Below are positions 23,001 to 30,534 of a stretch of 47,659 bases of DNA, one piece after another. Positions within the stretch are counted from its first letter, which is position 1. Every line of letters begins with the position of its first letter. A program made the position numbers and the translations under genes. Under the pieces are notes generated by a model. The model was not told the origin of the DNA, made no database searches, and worked only from the letters and a program-made list of their open reading frames with translations. Origin of the DNA: Myxococcota bacterium (GTDB taxonomy: Bacteria > Myxococcota_A > Polyangia > Polyangiales > Houyiibacteriaceae); NCBI GenBank assembly GCA_025453555.1, contig JALOQC010000018.1, positions 1-47,659 on the forward strand. The letters are read 5' to 3'.

Positions 23001-25405
23001 GCGACTGCGAGCTCGATCCGTGTCGAACGCTGCGCTGCCCGAGCGGAGAGCTGTGCATCGACGGCGAGTGCGCGCGCGACGGAGAGCCGATGCGGCCCGA
23101 CGCGGGCACGACACCCGATCGCACGCGGGTGCTCGCGGCGGGCGGCGGCGGCTGCTCGTGCGACGCGGCCGGCGCGTCGAGCGGCGTGGGTGGCTCCGGC
23201 TGGCTCGTGGTGCTCGGGCTCGGCGTGTGGATGTTCGTGCGCCGGCTCGGGTCGCGTGCTCGTGGGTCGCGCGCGGCGTCTCGTGGGTCGCGCGCTGCGT
23301 CTCGTGCGTCGGCGCGTCGGCGCGTCGCGCTCACGGTCGCGGCGGGCGCGCTCTTCTTCGGCGGCTGCGACGTCGAGCCGTTCTGCTTCGACTGCCAGGA
23401 GTCGCTCGACGCGGGCCCGATCGACGCGGGCCCGATCGACTCGGGCCGACGCGACGCGATGTTGCCGGACGTCGGCACCCCCGACGCGGGCGACGCGGGC
23501 TGCCTCGCGGCGGAGGAGTGCAACGGCCGCGACGACGACTGCGACGGCAACGTCGACGAGGGCATCGACACCGCGACCGATCCACGCAACTGCGGAGAGT
23601 GCGGCAACGTCTGCTCGCCGCCCGGCGCGTTCCCGGTCTGCACCGCAGGGGTCTGCGGAGTCGGCGGGTGCGACGTCGGCTTCGTCGACCTGAACGACGA
23701 TCCGGCGGACGGCTGCGAGTACCGCTGCCTGCAGCGCGCGGAGGACGACGTCGTCTGCGATCTGCGCGACGACGACTGCGACGGCGAGGTCGACGAGGAC
23801 GTCGACACCACGACCGACGTCCTGAACTGCGGCGCGTGCGGGCGCGCGTGCCGCTTCTCGCGCGCGACGCCGACCTGCAACGCGGGCACCTGCGAGATCG
23901 CGAGCTGCAACGAGGGCTTCTACGATCTCGACCGCGTGGCGGGGAACGGCTGCGAGTACGGATGTCTGATCGCGGATCCGCCGACCGAGCGCTGCAACGC
24001 GCGCGACGACGACTGCGACGGAACGGTCGACGAGGGCAACCCCGACAGCGGCGCCGCGTGCGGCGAGACGGCGGGGGAGTGCGAGGCCGGCACCCAGCAG
24101 TGCATGGGCGGATCGCTCGTGTGCGTCGGCGCGGTCGGGCCGCGCGTGGAGACCTGCAACACGCGCGACGACGACTGCGACGCGCGCACCGACGAGACCA
24201 CGAACCTGCTCAGCGATCCGAACAACTGCGGCGGCTGCGGCGTGGTGTGCAGTCAGCCGAACGCGGTCACGCGCTGCAGCGGGGGCACCTGCTCGCGCGT
24301 GAGCTGCCGGAGCGGCTTCGTCGATCTCGACGGGATGGCGGGCAACGGCTGCGAGTACGCGTGCGACGCGCGTGGCGCGGAGGTCTGCAACGGCGCGGAC
24401 GACGACTGCGACGGACGCACGGACGAGGGGCTCACGCCGCCTTCCAACTTCTGCAACGCCAACGGGATCTGCGCGGGCACCACGCCGACCTGCGGCGGCG
24501 CGATGGGCTGGCGCTGCACCTACACGAGCGCGTCGTACCAAGAGGTCGAGTCGCGCTGCGACGGCGTCGACAACGACTGCGACGGCATGGTCGACGAGCC
24601 CTTCCCGACCCGCGGCAACGCGTGCAGCAACGGGCGCGGCCTCTGTCAGCGCAACGGCATGCTGCGGTGCACGGCGGACGGCACGGGGCTCGAGTGCTCC
24701 GCGCCCGCGCCGGGAATGCCAGGTGCGGAGACCTGCGACGGACGCGACGAGGACTGCGACGGACGCACCGACGAAGGCCTGATGCCGAACGCGGGCGGCG
24801 TGTCGACGGTGCGCTTCACGCGGCCGGGCGCGACGGTGCACGTGATGAGCTACGAGGCCTCGCGCCCGGACGCGACGATGAGCGCCGCGGGCTCGAGCAA
24901 CACCGCAGCCTGCTCACGCGCGAGCCGCATCCCGTGGACGACGGTCACGTGGGATCAAGCGCAGGCCGCGTGTTGCGCGCTCAACGCCGGCGGCACGTGT
25001 CCCGGTGCGGGCGCGGACGGCTGGCGCCTCTGCGACGGAGACGATTGGCAGCGCGCGTGCGAGGGCCCCGCCGGCACCTGCGACTGGAGCTACGCGAGCA
25101 ACTGCACGACCTCGCAGCCGACGGTGTGCAACGGCTCCGAGGTCACGGGCGCGGACGCGATCGCGGCGACGGGCGCGTTCGCGAGCTGCAACACACCGTG
25201 GACGGGCGTCGGCAACGTCTACGACCTCTCGGGCAACGTGAAGGAGTGGACGTCCACCCAGGTCGCGACGGGCGTCTACGCGATCCGCGGCGGCGCCTAC
25301 AACAACCTCGAAGCCGGCCGCACCTGCGAGTTCGACTTCACGGTGGGCAGCCGCGACTTCGCGTTCCCGAACACCGGCTTCCGCTGCTGCTTCTACGACT
25401 TCTGA
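20021..25405 (+). CDS. Giant secreted MopE-repeat protein with vWA-like and FGE-like domains
   Basis: The 1794-residue product has a signal peptide (residues 1-26, ending ASA) and a vWA-like domain with the MIDAS motif DTSGSM at residues 36-41 and LLTDGVETC further on. It then has 16 Cys/Asp motifs of the type CNGLDDDCDGxxDEG (nine in the first part, seven in the second), which match the MopE metal-binding motif. Residues about 835-1030 are a Cys-rich repeat region. Residues about 1040-1075 (GGGGCSCDAAG, then GWLVVLGLGVWMFVRR) look like a MYXO-CTERM sorting tail, followed by a lipoprotein-like signal (VALTVAAGALFFGGC). The last 190 residues resemble an FGE/sulfatase-modifying domain (VYDLSGNVKEWT, AIRGGAYNN, GFRCC). 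Start ATG at 20021 has GGGAG upstream. It may be two proteins fused. Confidence 0.8.
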   Translation: MFMRSFVAAAIAVASWACVSSVASAQIRPRFMILFDTSGSMAVDLDGIPTFGDGIIPTFGDGITGPTRGLDTDCDGLANDSRIFVAKEALRNMVLAFGDIEFGLTSFPRFASSQVACSGDPPGGGTYAITHRIQNNECNLAMGPFVGGIGDPTANNGAALTIGNCGSQWDGIGGNEIPTDLIPAACRPGSGGRPAARLWAAGSPVFCTNYLGGCPGQFNGIYTYPNGDVLVGFSGFGWPTTVDNRVGMLKWIDQRETSFSASTTSGNFCNHSGTGDCELRPQGPTPLAGTLRAARDYMIPIRTADPVGTCRPYTVLLLTDGVETCDASMTAPVTTAAELRAAGIPVYVVGLAIDPGGRTLLNQIATAGGTDAGGAGGDTAFFADDEVTLAAGLADIVADSLLVEVCNDRDDNCNGLIDEGFVKYCNRPAGVTGLSLCADPGETVCNGVDDNCNGRVDEGLLNACGACGAVPTEVCNGLDDDCDGVIDDGGVCDTCRPEAEICDDRDNDCDGRIDETLSRACGVDVGECSAGTQTCTRGAWGMCSDVGPSPEICNGLDDDCDGLPDNLIEACGSDVGACNPGIRRCVAGSFGTCEGAIGPVAETCNTIDDDCDGRVDEMVPGVGVACGTDEGVCTPGATACVAGAIVCSGGTGPTDEVCNGLDDDCDGLVDDGIFVGTPCGSDVGECSPGFNRCVDGMLRCEDAIGPMGEACNGLDDDCDGDVDEGLGIGEACGSDEGVCMPGALQCVDGEETCVGEVPGGPEACDCEDDDCDGAIDEVPPGGSLCPAGSACVECQCALPCVDSEFGPSCPTGRAPREIDGTCFCVREACNAAACATETIARDGETLCAPDSDDVSTCVCRDNECTFACEGVVCAAGTVCDPRDPAGRCVEDSCRGLGCPSGELCDVVSGECEPDPCETLSCGDQACRAGTCEPSCADVECPSGQRCASGVCVADMCADKPCPGQVCDPATGACVDDQCGDVRCPVGALCDPVSGDCELDPCRTLRCPSGELCIDGECARDGEPMRPDAGTTPDRTRVLAAGGGGCSCDAAGASSGVGGSGWLVVLGLGVWMFVRRLGSRARGSRAASRGSRAASRASARRRVALTVAAGALFFGGCDVEPFCFDCQESLDAGPIDAGPIDSGRRDAMLPDVGTPDAGDAGCLAAEECNGRDDDCDGNVDEGIDTATDPRNCGECGNVCSPPGAFPVCTAGVCGVGGCDVGFVDLNDDPADGCEYRCLQRAEDDVVCDLRDDDCDGEVDEDVDTTTDVLNCGACGRACRFSRATPTCNAGTCEIASCNEGFYDLDRVAGNGCEYGCLIADPPTERCNARDDDCDGTVDEGNPDSGAACGETAGECEAGTQQCMGGSLVCVGAVGPRVETCNTRDDDCDARTDETTNLLSDPNNCGGCGVVCSQPNAVTRCSGGTCSRVSCRSGFVDLDGMAGNGCEYACDARGAEVCNGADDDCDGRTDEGLTPPSNFCNANGICAGTTPTCGGAMGWRCTYTSASYQEVESRCDGVDNDCDGMVDEPFPTRGNACSNGRGLCQRNGMLRCTADGTGLECSAPAPGMPGAETCDGRDEDCDGRTDEGLMPNAGGVSTVRFTRPGATVHVMSYEASRPDATMSAAGSSNTAACSRASRIPWTTVTWDQAQAACCALNAGGTCPGAGADGWRLCDGDDWQRACEGPAGTCDWSYASNCTTSQPTVCNGSEVTGADAIAATGAFASCNTPWTGVGNVYDLSGNVKEWTSTQVATGVYAIRGGAYNNLEAGRTCEFDFTVGSRDFAFPNTGFRCCFYDF
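23259..23321 (+). repeat. 21-bp tandem repeat between a sorting tail and a lipoprotein signal
   Basis: Two units at 23259-23279 and 23280-23300 differ by one base, and a third degenerate unit follows at 23301-23321. They encode RGSRAAS-type residues and join the MYXO-CTERM-like tail to the lipoprotein-like signal in the giant gene. An in-frame ATG at 23231 could start the second half as a separate protein. Confidence 0.8.
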
Positions 25406-25547
25406 CGGTTCGTTTCCGACCGTCGCTCGTCTCGTTCCCTCTCCGTTCGCCGCTTCGTTCGCTACTTCGAGGGAGCGGCGCGCGGAGGGGTTCCCCAACC
25501 GGCCACGGGTCGACTAGTCTCCCCCGCACGTTCCTGCGAGGCCCTGC

Positions 25548-25967
25548 ATGCGCACCCGCGAAGACATCGAGTCCTACCTCCTCCGCTCCAACCTCTCCTT
25601 CAACGACGTCGGCGACGCGGCGGACGAAGAAGACGAGGCGATGTGGCTCGTGCGCGACACCACGACGGGCGAGAACATCGTCGTGCGCATGGCCGGCCCG
25701 CTGCTCCTCTTTCGCGTGAAGGTCCTCGACCTCGATCACGTGCGGGAGCGCGAGCCGCTCTTCTTGCGCCTGCTGGAGCTCAACGCGCAGGACATGGTCC
25801 ACGGCGCGTACGGCATCGCGGACGGCGCGGTCGTGCTCACGGCCGGCCTCCCGCTCGAGAGCCTCGACTACAACGAGTTCCAGGTCACCGTCGACGACCT
25901 CACGCTCGCGCTCAACAACCACTACGAGCACATCAAGGCCTACGTCTCGGACAGCACGGTCGCCTGA
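25548..25967 (+). CDS. YbjN-like protein
   Basis: The 139-residue product is small, acidic and without signal or membrane helices. It begins TREDIESYLLRSNLSFNDVG and contains MWLVRDTTTGENIVVRMAGP, LFLRLLELNAQDMVHGAYG and ESLDYNEFQVTVDDLTLAL. This strand-helix layout matches the YbjN / type III chaperone-like fold. Its role is unknown; YbjN in E. coli affects stress responses and motility when altered. It is 113 bp upstream of the PspA gene on the same strand, so both may serve envelope stress. The assignment rests on motif layout. Confidence 0.6.
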   Translation: MRTREDIESYLLRSNLSFNDVGDAADEEDEAMWLVRDTTTGENIVVRMAGPLLLFRVKVLDLDHVREREPLFLRLLELNAQDMVHGAYGIADGAVVLTAGLPLESLDYNEFQVTVDDLTLALNNHYEHIKAYVSDSTVA

Positions 25968-26080
25968 TCGCGCTCGGTCGACGCACCGAGGAAATACGCG
26001 CACCCCGTCCGTCGTAACGTCCGCACCGAACTTCCGTCACCGCCAGCTCTCGTCACTCGGCAATCGTTCAGGAGACACGC

Positions 26081-26878
26081 ATGGGCTTCTTCGGCCGCCT
26101 CGCCACGCTCATCAAGAGCAACTTGAACGACCTGATCAGCAAATCCGAGGATCCGGAGAAGATGCTGAACCAGGTCATCCTGGACATGAACACGCAGCTC
26201 GTGGAGGCGAAGAAGCAAGTCGCCGTCGCGATCGCGGACGAGAAGCGGCTCAAGAAGCAGCTCGACAACGAGAAGAGCGTCGCCGAAGAGTGGGAAAAGA
26301 AGGCGATGATGGCGATCCGCGCGGGCGACGAAGCGCTCGCGAAGGAGGCGCTGCTCCGCAAGAAGGAGCACGACAGCCTCGCGGAGCAGTACGCCGATCA
26401 GTGGGAGAAGCAGAAGACCGCCACCGATCAGCTCAAGATGGCTCTTCGGGCGCTCAATCACAAAATCGAAGAGGCCAAGCGCAAGAAGAACGTGCTCATC
26501 GCGCGTCAGCGCCGCGCTCAGGCGATGAAATCGATCCAGGAGACCATGAGCGGTCTCTCCGACACCTCCGCGTTCGAGACCTTCGACCGGATGTCGCAGA
26601 AGATCGACCAGATGGAGGCCGAGGCCGAGGCGGCGGGCGAGCTCTCCGAGGAGTACTCGGGCGACGTGCTCAAGCACAAGTTCGCCCAGCTCGAGGCGAC
26701 GAGCGGCGCCGACGCGGACCTGCTCGAGCTCAAGAAGAAGATGGGCCTCGTGAAGGAAGAGGCGCCCGCGGTGGCGGCGCGCGTCGATGCGGCGGCCGAA
26801 GAAGAGATCTCCGAGGAGGAGATGGCGGAGCTCGAAGAGGCGCTCGCCGCGCTCAAGCAGCGCGAGATGGGCGGCTGA
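26081..26878 (+). CDS. pspA: PspA/IM30 family membrane-stress protein
   Basis: The 265-residue product is a long coiled coil typical of PspA/Vipp1. It begins MGFFGRLATLIKSNLNDLI, followed by SKSEDPEKMLNQVILDM, the conserved start of the family. The central helices are charged (KKQLDNEKSVAEEWEKKAMM, KKEHDSLAEQYADQWEK) and the C-terminus is acidic (EEEISEEEMAELEEALAAL). PspA forms rings and rods on the cytoplasmic face of the inner membrane, stabilising it and helping maintain the proton gradient. The length is close to the family average (about 220-260). No sigma-54 site or pspF gene is seen nearby, so control is not shown by the sequence. It converges with rsmG with a 128-bp gap. Confidence 0.85.
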   Translation: MGFFGRLATLIKSNLNDLISKSEDPEKMLNQVILDMNTQLVEAKKQVAVAIADEKRLKKQLDNEKSVAEEWEKKAMMAIRAGDEALAKEALLRKKEHDSLAEQYADQWEKQKTATDQLKMALRALNHKIEEAKRKKNVLIARQRRAQAMKSIQETMSGLSDTSAFETFDRMSQKIDQMEAEAEAAGELSEEYSGDVLKHKFAQLEATSGADADLLELKKKMGLVKEEAPAVAARVDAAAEEEISEEEMAELEEALAALKQREMGG

Positions 26879-27006
26879 GCGGTCGCGCGAAGCTCACGTC
26901 GAGGTTCGAGGGTTCGGTCGTCAGCCGGGCCCTCGCTTCGTTTGGGGCACGGACGACAGGCCGCCGCACGTCGTCGCGGGGAACGTCGGCGTGCGACCGT
27001 GGACGT

Positions 27007-27648
27007 TCAGCCGCGCGTCATCACCACCGCACGCCGCGCGGCGCTCGACGAGGGCACCACGTAGTCTCGCGCGGCGGTGACCCGCCAGCCTTCGCGGCTC
27101 GGCGTCTCGCCGCGTCCGAGCAGCAGCACCACGCAGGTAGCGAAGGCCGACGCGCGCTCGAGCCACTCGTCCGGCGCGAAGGTCGCGCGCGAGAGGGCGA
27201 CGTCGACCGGCGCGTGGCCTTCGTCGTCGAGCTTGCCTTCGACGACCTTCGCGCGGCTCGCGAGCCCGAGGCTGCCGATGGCGGTCCGCAAGAACACGAC
27301 CCGCCGTCGGCGGGGCTCGAGGAGCTCCACGCGGAGGTCCGGTCGCAGCAGCGCGAGCGGCAGCGTCGGCGCGCCCACGCCGGCGCCCACGTCGAGCACG
27401 TGCGCGTCGCGTGGGATCAGCGGCGCGAGCGCGGCCGCGTCGAGGAAGAGGATCTCCGCGAGCGCGGTCGCGGAGTCGGCGGAGACCAGGTCCGTGCGCT
27501 GACCCCATTGCCCGACCAGCTCCGCGAAACGAAGCCACGAGGCGCGCGCCGCGCCTCGTTCGGGCCCGTCGAGCTCGAGGCCGACCGATCGCGCGACCTC
27601 GTCGACCGCGTGCGCGTCGCGGTCGGCCCGAAACGCCACGACGCTCAT
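27007..27648 (-). CDS. rsmG: 16S rRNA (guanine-527-N7) methyltransferase RsmG
   Basis: The 213-residue product has the RsmG features: an N-terminal helical region (RFAELVGQWGQRTDLVSADS) and the SAM-binding motif HVLDVGAGVGAPTLPLALL (residues about 87-105). RVELLEPRRRRVVFLRTAIG follows, then DVALSRATFAPDEWL, where RsmG has a conserved SRA. It methylates G527 of 16S rRNA. RsmG is usually 205-215 residues, so this is full length. The gene overlaps the upstream lipoprotein gene by ATGA (27645-27648), an unusual partner, since rsmG commonly neighbours gidA/parAB genes; none of these is in the window. Confidence 0.85.
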   Translation of the reverse strand: MSVVAFRADRDAHAVDEVARSVGLELDGPERGAARASWLRFAELVGQWGQRTDLVSADSATALAEILFLDAAALAPLIPRDAHVLDVGAGVGAPTLPLALLRPDLRVELLEPRRRRVVFLRTAIGSLGLASRAKVVEGKLDDEGHAPVDVALSRATFAPDEWLERASAFATCVVLLLGRGETPSREGWRVTAARDYVVPSSSAARRAVVMTRG

Positions 27649-28316
27649 TCGTGCACGACCTCGACCTCGGTGGTCGACTCACCGCTCTCCAGCGCCTCCG
27701 CGAGCGGCAGCCGATCTTCGCGGTCGCCGCAGAACTCCGCCCACGTCCGCAGGACGCCGTCGCGGTGGCGACCGTTGAGCCGACACGCGCGGTACGCGCG
27801 ACGCGCGTGCTCGAGGTAGGGCGCGGCCTCCGCGTGCACGACGTCGCGGAACGCGGTCGCGATCTCGGGCTCGTCCAGCAGCTCACGCGGCAGCGGCACG
27901 TCGAGCAGCGTGCGAGCCACGTCCTCGTACATCAAGCCGACCAGCGCGCCCGACCACACCCGCTGTCGATGCGCCTCCTCCGCGACCTCGTCGAGCTCCT
28001 CGCGCGCCGCCTCCACGAGGCGCGACTTCTCGCGCAGCCAGCCCCGCAGCTCCGTCTCCGACCACTCCTGCAGCTCCACGTGCGACGCGCCGCGTGGTGC
28101 GGGATGCGGGTGCTCGAGCTCGAAGCTCTGTTCCGCCAGCAGCCACGCGAAGCGCGCGCGCTCCGAGAGCTCCTCCGTCTCGACCCCGCGGCCCGGCAGA
28201 CACTCCATGCTCGGGATCGCGTCGGCGTCCCCGGGCATCACCGTGGTGGGCGCGCTCGCGCCGCACGCCGAGAGCACGAGCGTGATGAAGGGCAGGCGCG
28301 TCACGACGGAGATCAT
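27645..28316 (-). CDS. Lipoprotein, unknown function
   Basis: The 223-residue product starts with MISVVTRLPFITLVLSAC, a good lipobox (Leu-Ser-Ala-Cys), and is therefore exported and lipid-anchored. The rest is helical and charged (ELSERARFAWLLAEQSFELE, RLVEAAREELDEVAEEAHRQ), with a central ALVGLMYEDVARTLLDVP and a C-terminal Cys pair (YRACRLNGRH, EFCGDRED). The C-terminus is acidic. No known domain is visible. Its stop overlaps the rsmG start (ATGA). It is divergent from the Ser/Thr kinase gene with a 176-bp gap. Confidence 0.6.
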   Translation of the reverse strand: MISVVTRLPFITLVLSACGASAPTTVMPGDADAIPSMECLPGRGVETEELSERARFAWLLAEQSFELEHPHPAPRGASHVELQEWSETELRGWLREKSRLVEAAREELDEVAEEAHRQRVWSGALVGLMYEDVARTLLDVPLPRELLDEPEIATAFRDVVHAEAAPYLEHARRAYRACRLNGRHRDGVLRTWAEFCGDREDRLPLAEALESGESTTEVEVVHE

Positions 28317-28492
28317 GCCAAAGGAGGACGCGGAGCGGAAACCCGGTTTATTCTCGGCACGTCGCGGCGGGCGGGGAGCTCGCGCGCGGCCGCCGAATCG
28401 TTCGTGTCGGATCGTCCACTTCGACGCGGGATCCGACCCCGGATCCGATCTCGGCGTCGCTTCCCGCCGATTCCGGCCCGATCCCGATCGTC

Positions 28493-29353
28493 ATGGTCGC
28501 CCCTCTTCCGAAGCCCGGTGAGCGCATCGCCGGACGTTACTTCGTCGTCGGCAAGCTCGCCGCCGGTGGCATGGGCCTCGTGCTCGCCGCGCGCGACGAA
28601 GCCGAAGGTGGCCGCGCAGTCGCGCTCAAGCTCCTGCACCCCGAGCTCGCGACCGATCCGGAGATGCAGCGCCGCTTTCGGCGCGAGGCCGCGGTGCTGC
28701 GCGCGCTCGATCATCCGTCGGTGGTGCGCGTGCTCGATCTCGGCAGCGACGAGCGCGGGCGCCTCTTCACCGTGATGGAGCTGCTGGAGGGCGAGACCCT
28801 GCTCGCGCGCCTCGAGCGACGTGGGCGCCTCCCGCAGGCCGAGGTGCTCGCGATCGCGCGCGGCATCGGCGCGGCGCTCGACGCAGTGCACGCGCACGGC
28901 GTGCTCCACGGCGATCTCAAACCCGCGAACGTCTTCTTGCTCGATCCGGACGACCCGTCGTCGGACGCGAACGCTCCGATCGTCAAGCTCGTGGACTTCG
29001 GCACCTCGAAGGTCCACGGCCTCGAGCGCCTCACGCGCACCGGTGAGCTCGTGGGCACCCCGACCTTCATGGCGCCCGAGCTGCTCACCGGCGACGGCGC
29101 CATCGACGCGCGCATCGACGTCTACGCGTTCGGCGTGTTGCTCTACGAAGCGCTCGCCGCGGCTCCGCCGTTCACGGAGCGTCACCCCGGCAAGCTGCTC
29201 TTCCAGATCGTGATGGGCCAAGGCGCTCCGCTCGTGACCCATCGCCCGGATCTCCCGCCCCACGTCCTCGCGGCGGTCGCCCGCGCGATGTCGGCCAAGA
29301 AGGACGACCGCTTCGCGAGCGCAGGTGAGCTGGTGACGGCCCTCGCGGGCTGA
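28493..29353 (+). CDS. Ser/Thr protein kinase, minimal form
   Basis: The 286-residue product is a eukaryote-like kinase domain with nothing else. It has the Gly-rich loop GKLAAGGMGLV (residues 20-30), the catalytic Lys in VALKLL (K46), the catalytic loop HGDLKPANVF (H139, D141; the usual Arg of HRD is Gly), DFG (168-170), the activation segment GELVGTPTFMAPELL and FGVLLYEALAAAPPF. HGD kinases often do not need loop phosphorylation, which suggests constitutive activity. It has no transmembrane or sensor domain, unlike most myxobacterial Pkn proteins. The ATG at 28493 has no clear ribosome site. It is divergent from the lipoprotein gene. Its substrate is unknown. Confidence 0.85.
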   Translation: MVAPLPKPGERIAGRYFVVGKLAAGGMGLVLAARDEAEGGRAVALKLLHPELATDPEMQRRFRREAAVLRALDHPSVVRVLDLGSDERGRLFTVMELLEGETLLARLERRGRLPQAEVLAIARGIGAALDAVHAHGVLHGDLKPANVFLLDPDDPSSDANAPIVKLVDFGTSKVHGLERLTRTGELVGTPTFMAPELLTGDGAIDARIDVYAFGVLLYEALAAAPPFTERHPGKLLFQIVMGQGAPLVTHRPDLPPHVLAAVARAMSAKKDDRFASAGELVTALAG

Positions 29354-29670
29354 GCCGAGCGGGCGACCCCGTGGGCGTCAGCGTCGACGGGTCCGCGACG
29401 TACCGCGGCGTGAACGGCGACGAGACGGAGACGCGGAGAAGGCTTCGCGACCTCCGGCCGCCCAACTTTCTTCGTCGAGTCTTTCCCCGCGTGGGAATGG
29501 CGGTCGACCCCAGACGTTGGCTCCCCGAACGCGGCTCGGGCGCGGAGATCCTTCACGGTGTCGCCGTCCTCTCCCATCTCCCCATCCCACCCCGGCCGGA
29601 TCTCCCGCCCGCCGCAGTTCACCAACACGACCCACGAGCGACCCCCGTTGCGGTCCGAAACGATCGGACT
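29354..29670. other. Intergenic, 317 bp, no gene found
   Basis: This stretch between the kinase gene and the exported-protein gene shows no credible ORF on either strand, no long inverted repeat, and no match to the dispersed elements. It could hold the promoter of the downstream gene. Confidence 0.5.
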
Positions 29671-30195
29671 ATGCTCCGCCCCACGATGCGCCTGGCATGG
29701 CTGACCGGCGTGCTCCTCTTGCTCGCGCCCACGATGGCGTCGGCGGCGGACACCTGCGTCTGCTGGACCGGGCTCGACGCGCCCGCGAGCGAGAGCTCGC
29801 CGGAGCTGCTGCGTCGGCTGACGGAGCTCCAGGAGGCCGAAGCGCAGCGCGTCGCCGCGATCGCCGAGGGCACCTTCCGTCTCCGTGCGCCGAACACGGC
29901 GGCCGAGCTCGAGCCGGGCGACATCCTCTCGCGTCCGCTCGACGAGATCGCGAGCTTGCCGCCCGCCCCGCCGCCCGAGCGTGTGTTGTGGTGCGACGGA
30001 TCCGACGACCCGCGTTGCTCGCAGGGGACCCCGCCGCCGGTGAGCGCGGAGGTCGCGAGTGGTCCGCCGGGCGCGATCACCCACACGTCCGTGCGCGTCT
30101 TCCGACGCGAGCGCTCCTCGTCCCGACACGCGCACGCGGGTCTCGACGCCCACGTCGCTGCGTCGCCCTCGCTCGAGCGTCCGCCGCGCGCGTGA
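29671..30195 (+). CDS. Exported protein, unknown
   Basis: The 174-residue product starts at the ATG at 29671 (or 29686) with a signal peptide (LAWLTGVLLLLAPTMASA) ending in a signal-peptidase I site before Ala-Asp-Thr-Cys. The mature part has a CVCW motif near its start, a helix (ELLRRLTELQEAEAQRVAAI), LCDGSDDPRCS-like Cys pairs (LWCDGSDDPRC), and a basic C-terminal tail. It is probably a periplasmic or outer-membrane-associated protein with two disulphides. No domain is recognised. A strong hairpin follows the stop by 15 bp. Confidence 0.55.
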   Translation: MLRPTMRLAWLTGVLLLLAPTMASAADTCVCWTGLDAPASESSPELLRRLTELQEAEAQRVAAIAEGTFRLRAPNTAAELEPGDILSRPLDEIASLPPAPPPERVLWCDGSDDPRCSQGTPPPVSAEVASGPPGAITHTSVRVFRRERSSSRHAHAGLDAHVAASPSLERPPRA

Positions 30196-30210
30196 GAGGA
30201 TCATCCTCGC

Positions 30211-30231
30211 GTGACGGACTCGGTCCGTCAC
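30211..30231. terminator. Hairpin after the exported-protein gene
   Basis: A perfect 9-bp stem, GTGACGGAC with GTCCGTCAC, has the three-base loop TCG. There is no T tract, so it may be a Rho-assisted or 3'-stabilising structure rather than a classic intrinsic terminator. Confidence 0.55.
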
Positions 30232-30501
30232 GACGTCGGGTGATCGCGCGAGTCGTGTCCCGCGTGCCCCTGCTCGCACACGCCTCGCTTCACGCGCCTC
30301 GGTGAGCCGAGGTTCTCGCTCGTCGCGCTTGCATTCCGCACGCGCGACCGAGCCGGCTCGGACGGCCTCTCGTCGCGATCGCATCCGCGATCGACGGCCC
30401 CTCGCTCGCGAACCGACGAAGGAATGGTCCTTCGCGGCTCGTCGCGCGCCCGTCCGTGCCCCCGCGGCTTCGTCCGCGGAGTGTCCGTTCGAACCAACTT
30501 C

Positions 30502-30528
30502 GCGTGGGATCCCCCCACGCCGTAGGAG
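30502..30528 (+). promoter_or_regulatory. Leader hairpin and ribosome site of the triple-DsbA gene
   Basis: A 7-bp stem GCGTGGG/CCCACGC (30502-30520, loop ATCCC) lies four bases upstream of AGGAG, which is six bases from the ATG at 30535. The hairpin could influence translation initiation. Confidence 0.5.
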
Positions 30529-30534
30529 TCATCC

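Larger units (their letters stand above)
30196..30534. other. Intergenic, 339 bp, with three hairpins
   Basis: No credible gene is present. The 5' part holds the hairpin at 30211-30231. The middle has a 7-bp inverted pair CGATCGC/GCGATCG around ATCC (30376-30393). The 3' part has the hairpin at 30502-30520 just before the ribosome site of the triple-DsbA gene. The region is likely the end of one transcript and the promoter and leader of the next. Confidence 0.55.

Noticed and set aside
19976-24841. Very long minus-strand ORF (1621 codons) opposite the MopE-repeat gene
   Set aside because: It is low-complexity Arg/Ala/Val sequence made by the GC-rich, repetitive plus-strand gene, which has clear domains and a signal peptide.
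25406-25440. Terminator after the giant gene
   Set aside because: GACGGT/ACCGTC gives only six pairs with a nine-base loop and no T run, too weak to list.
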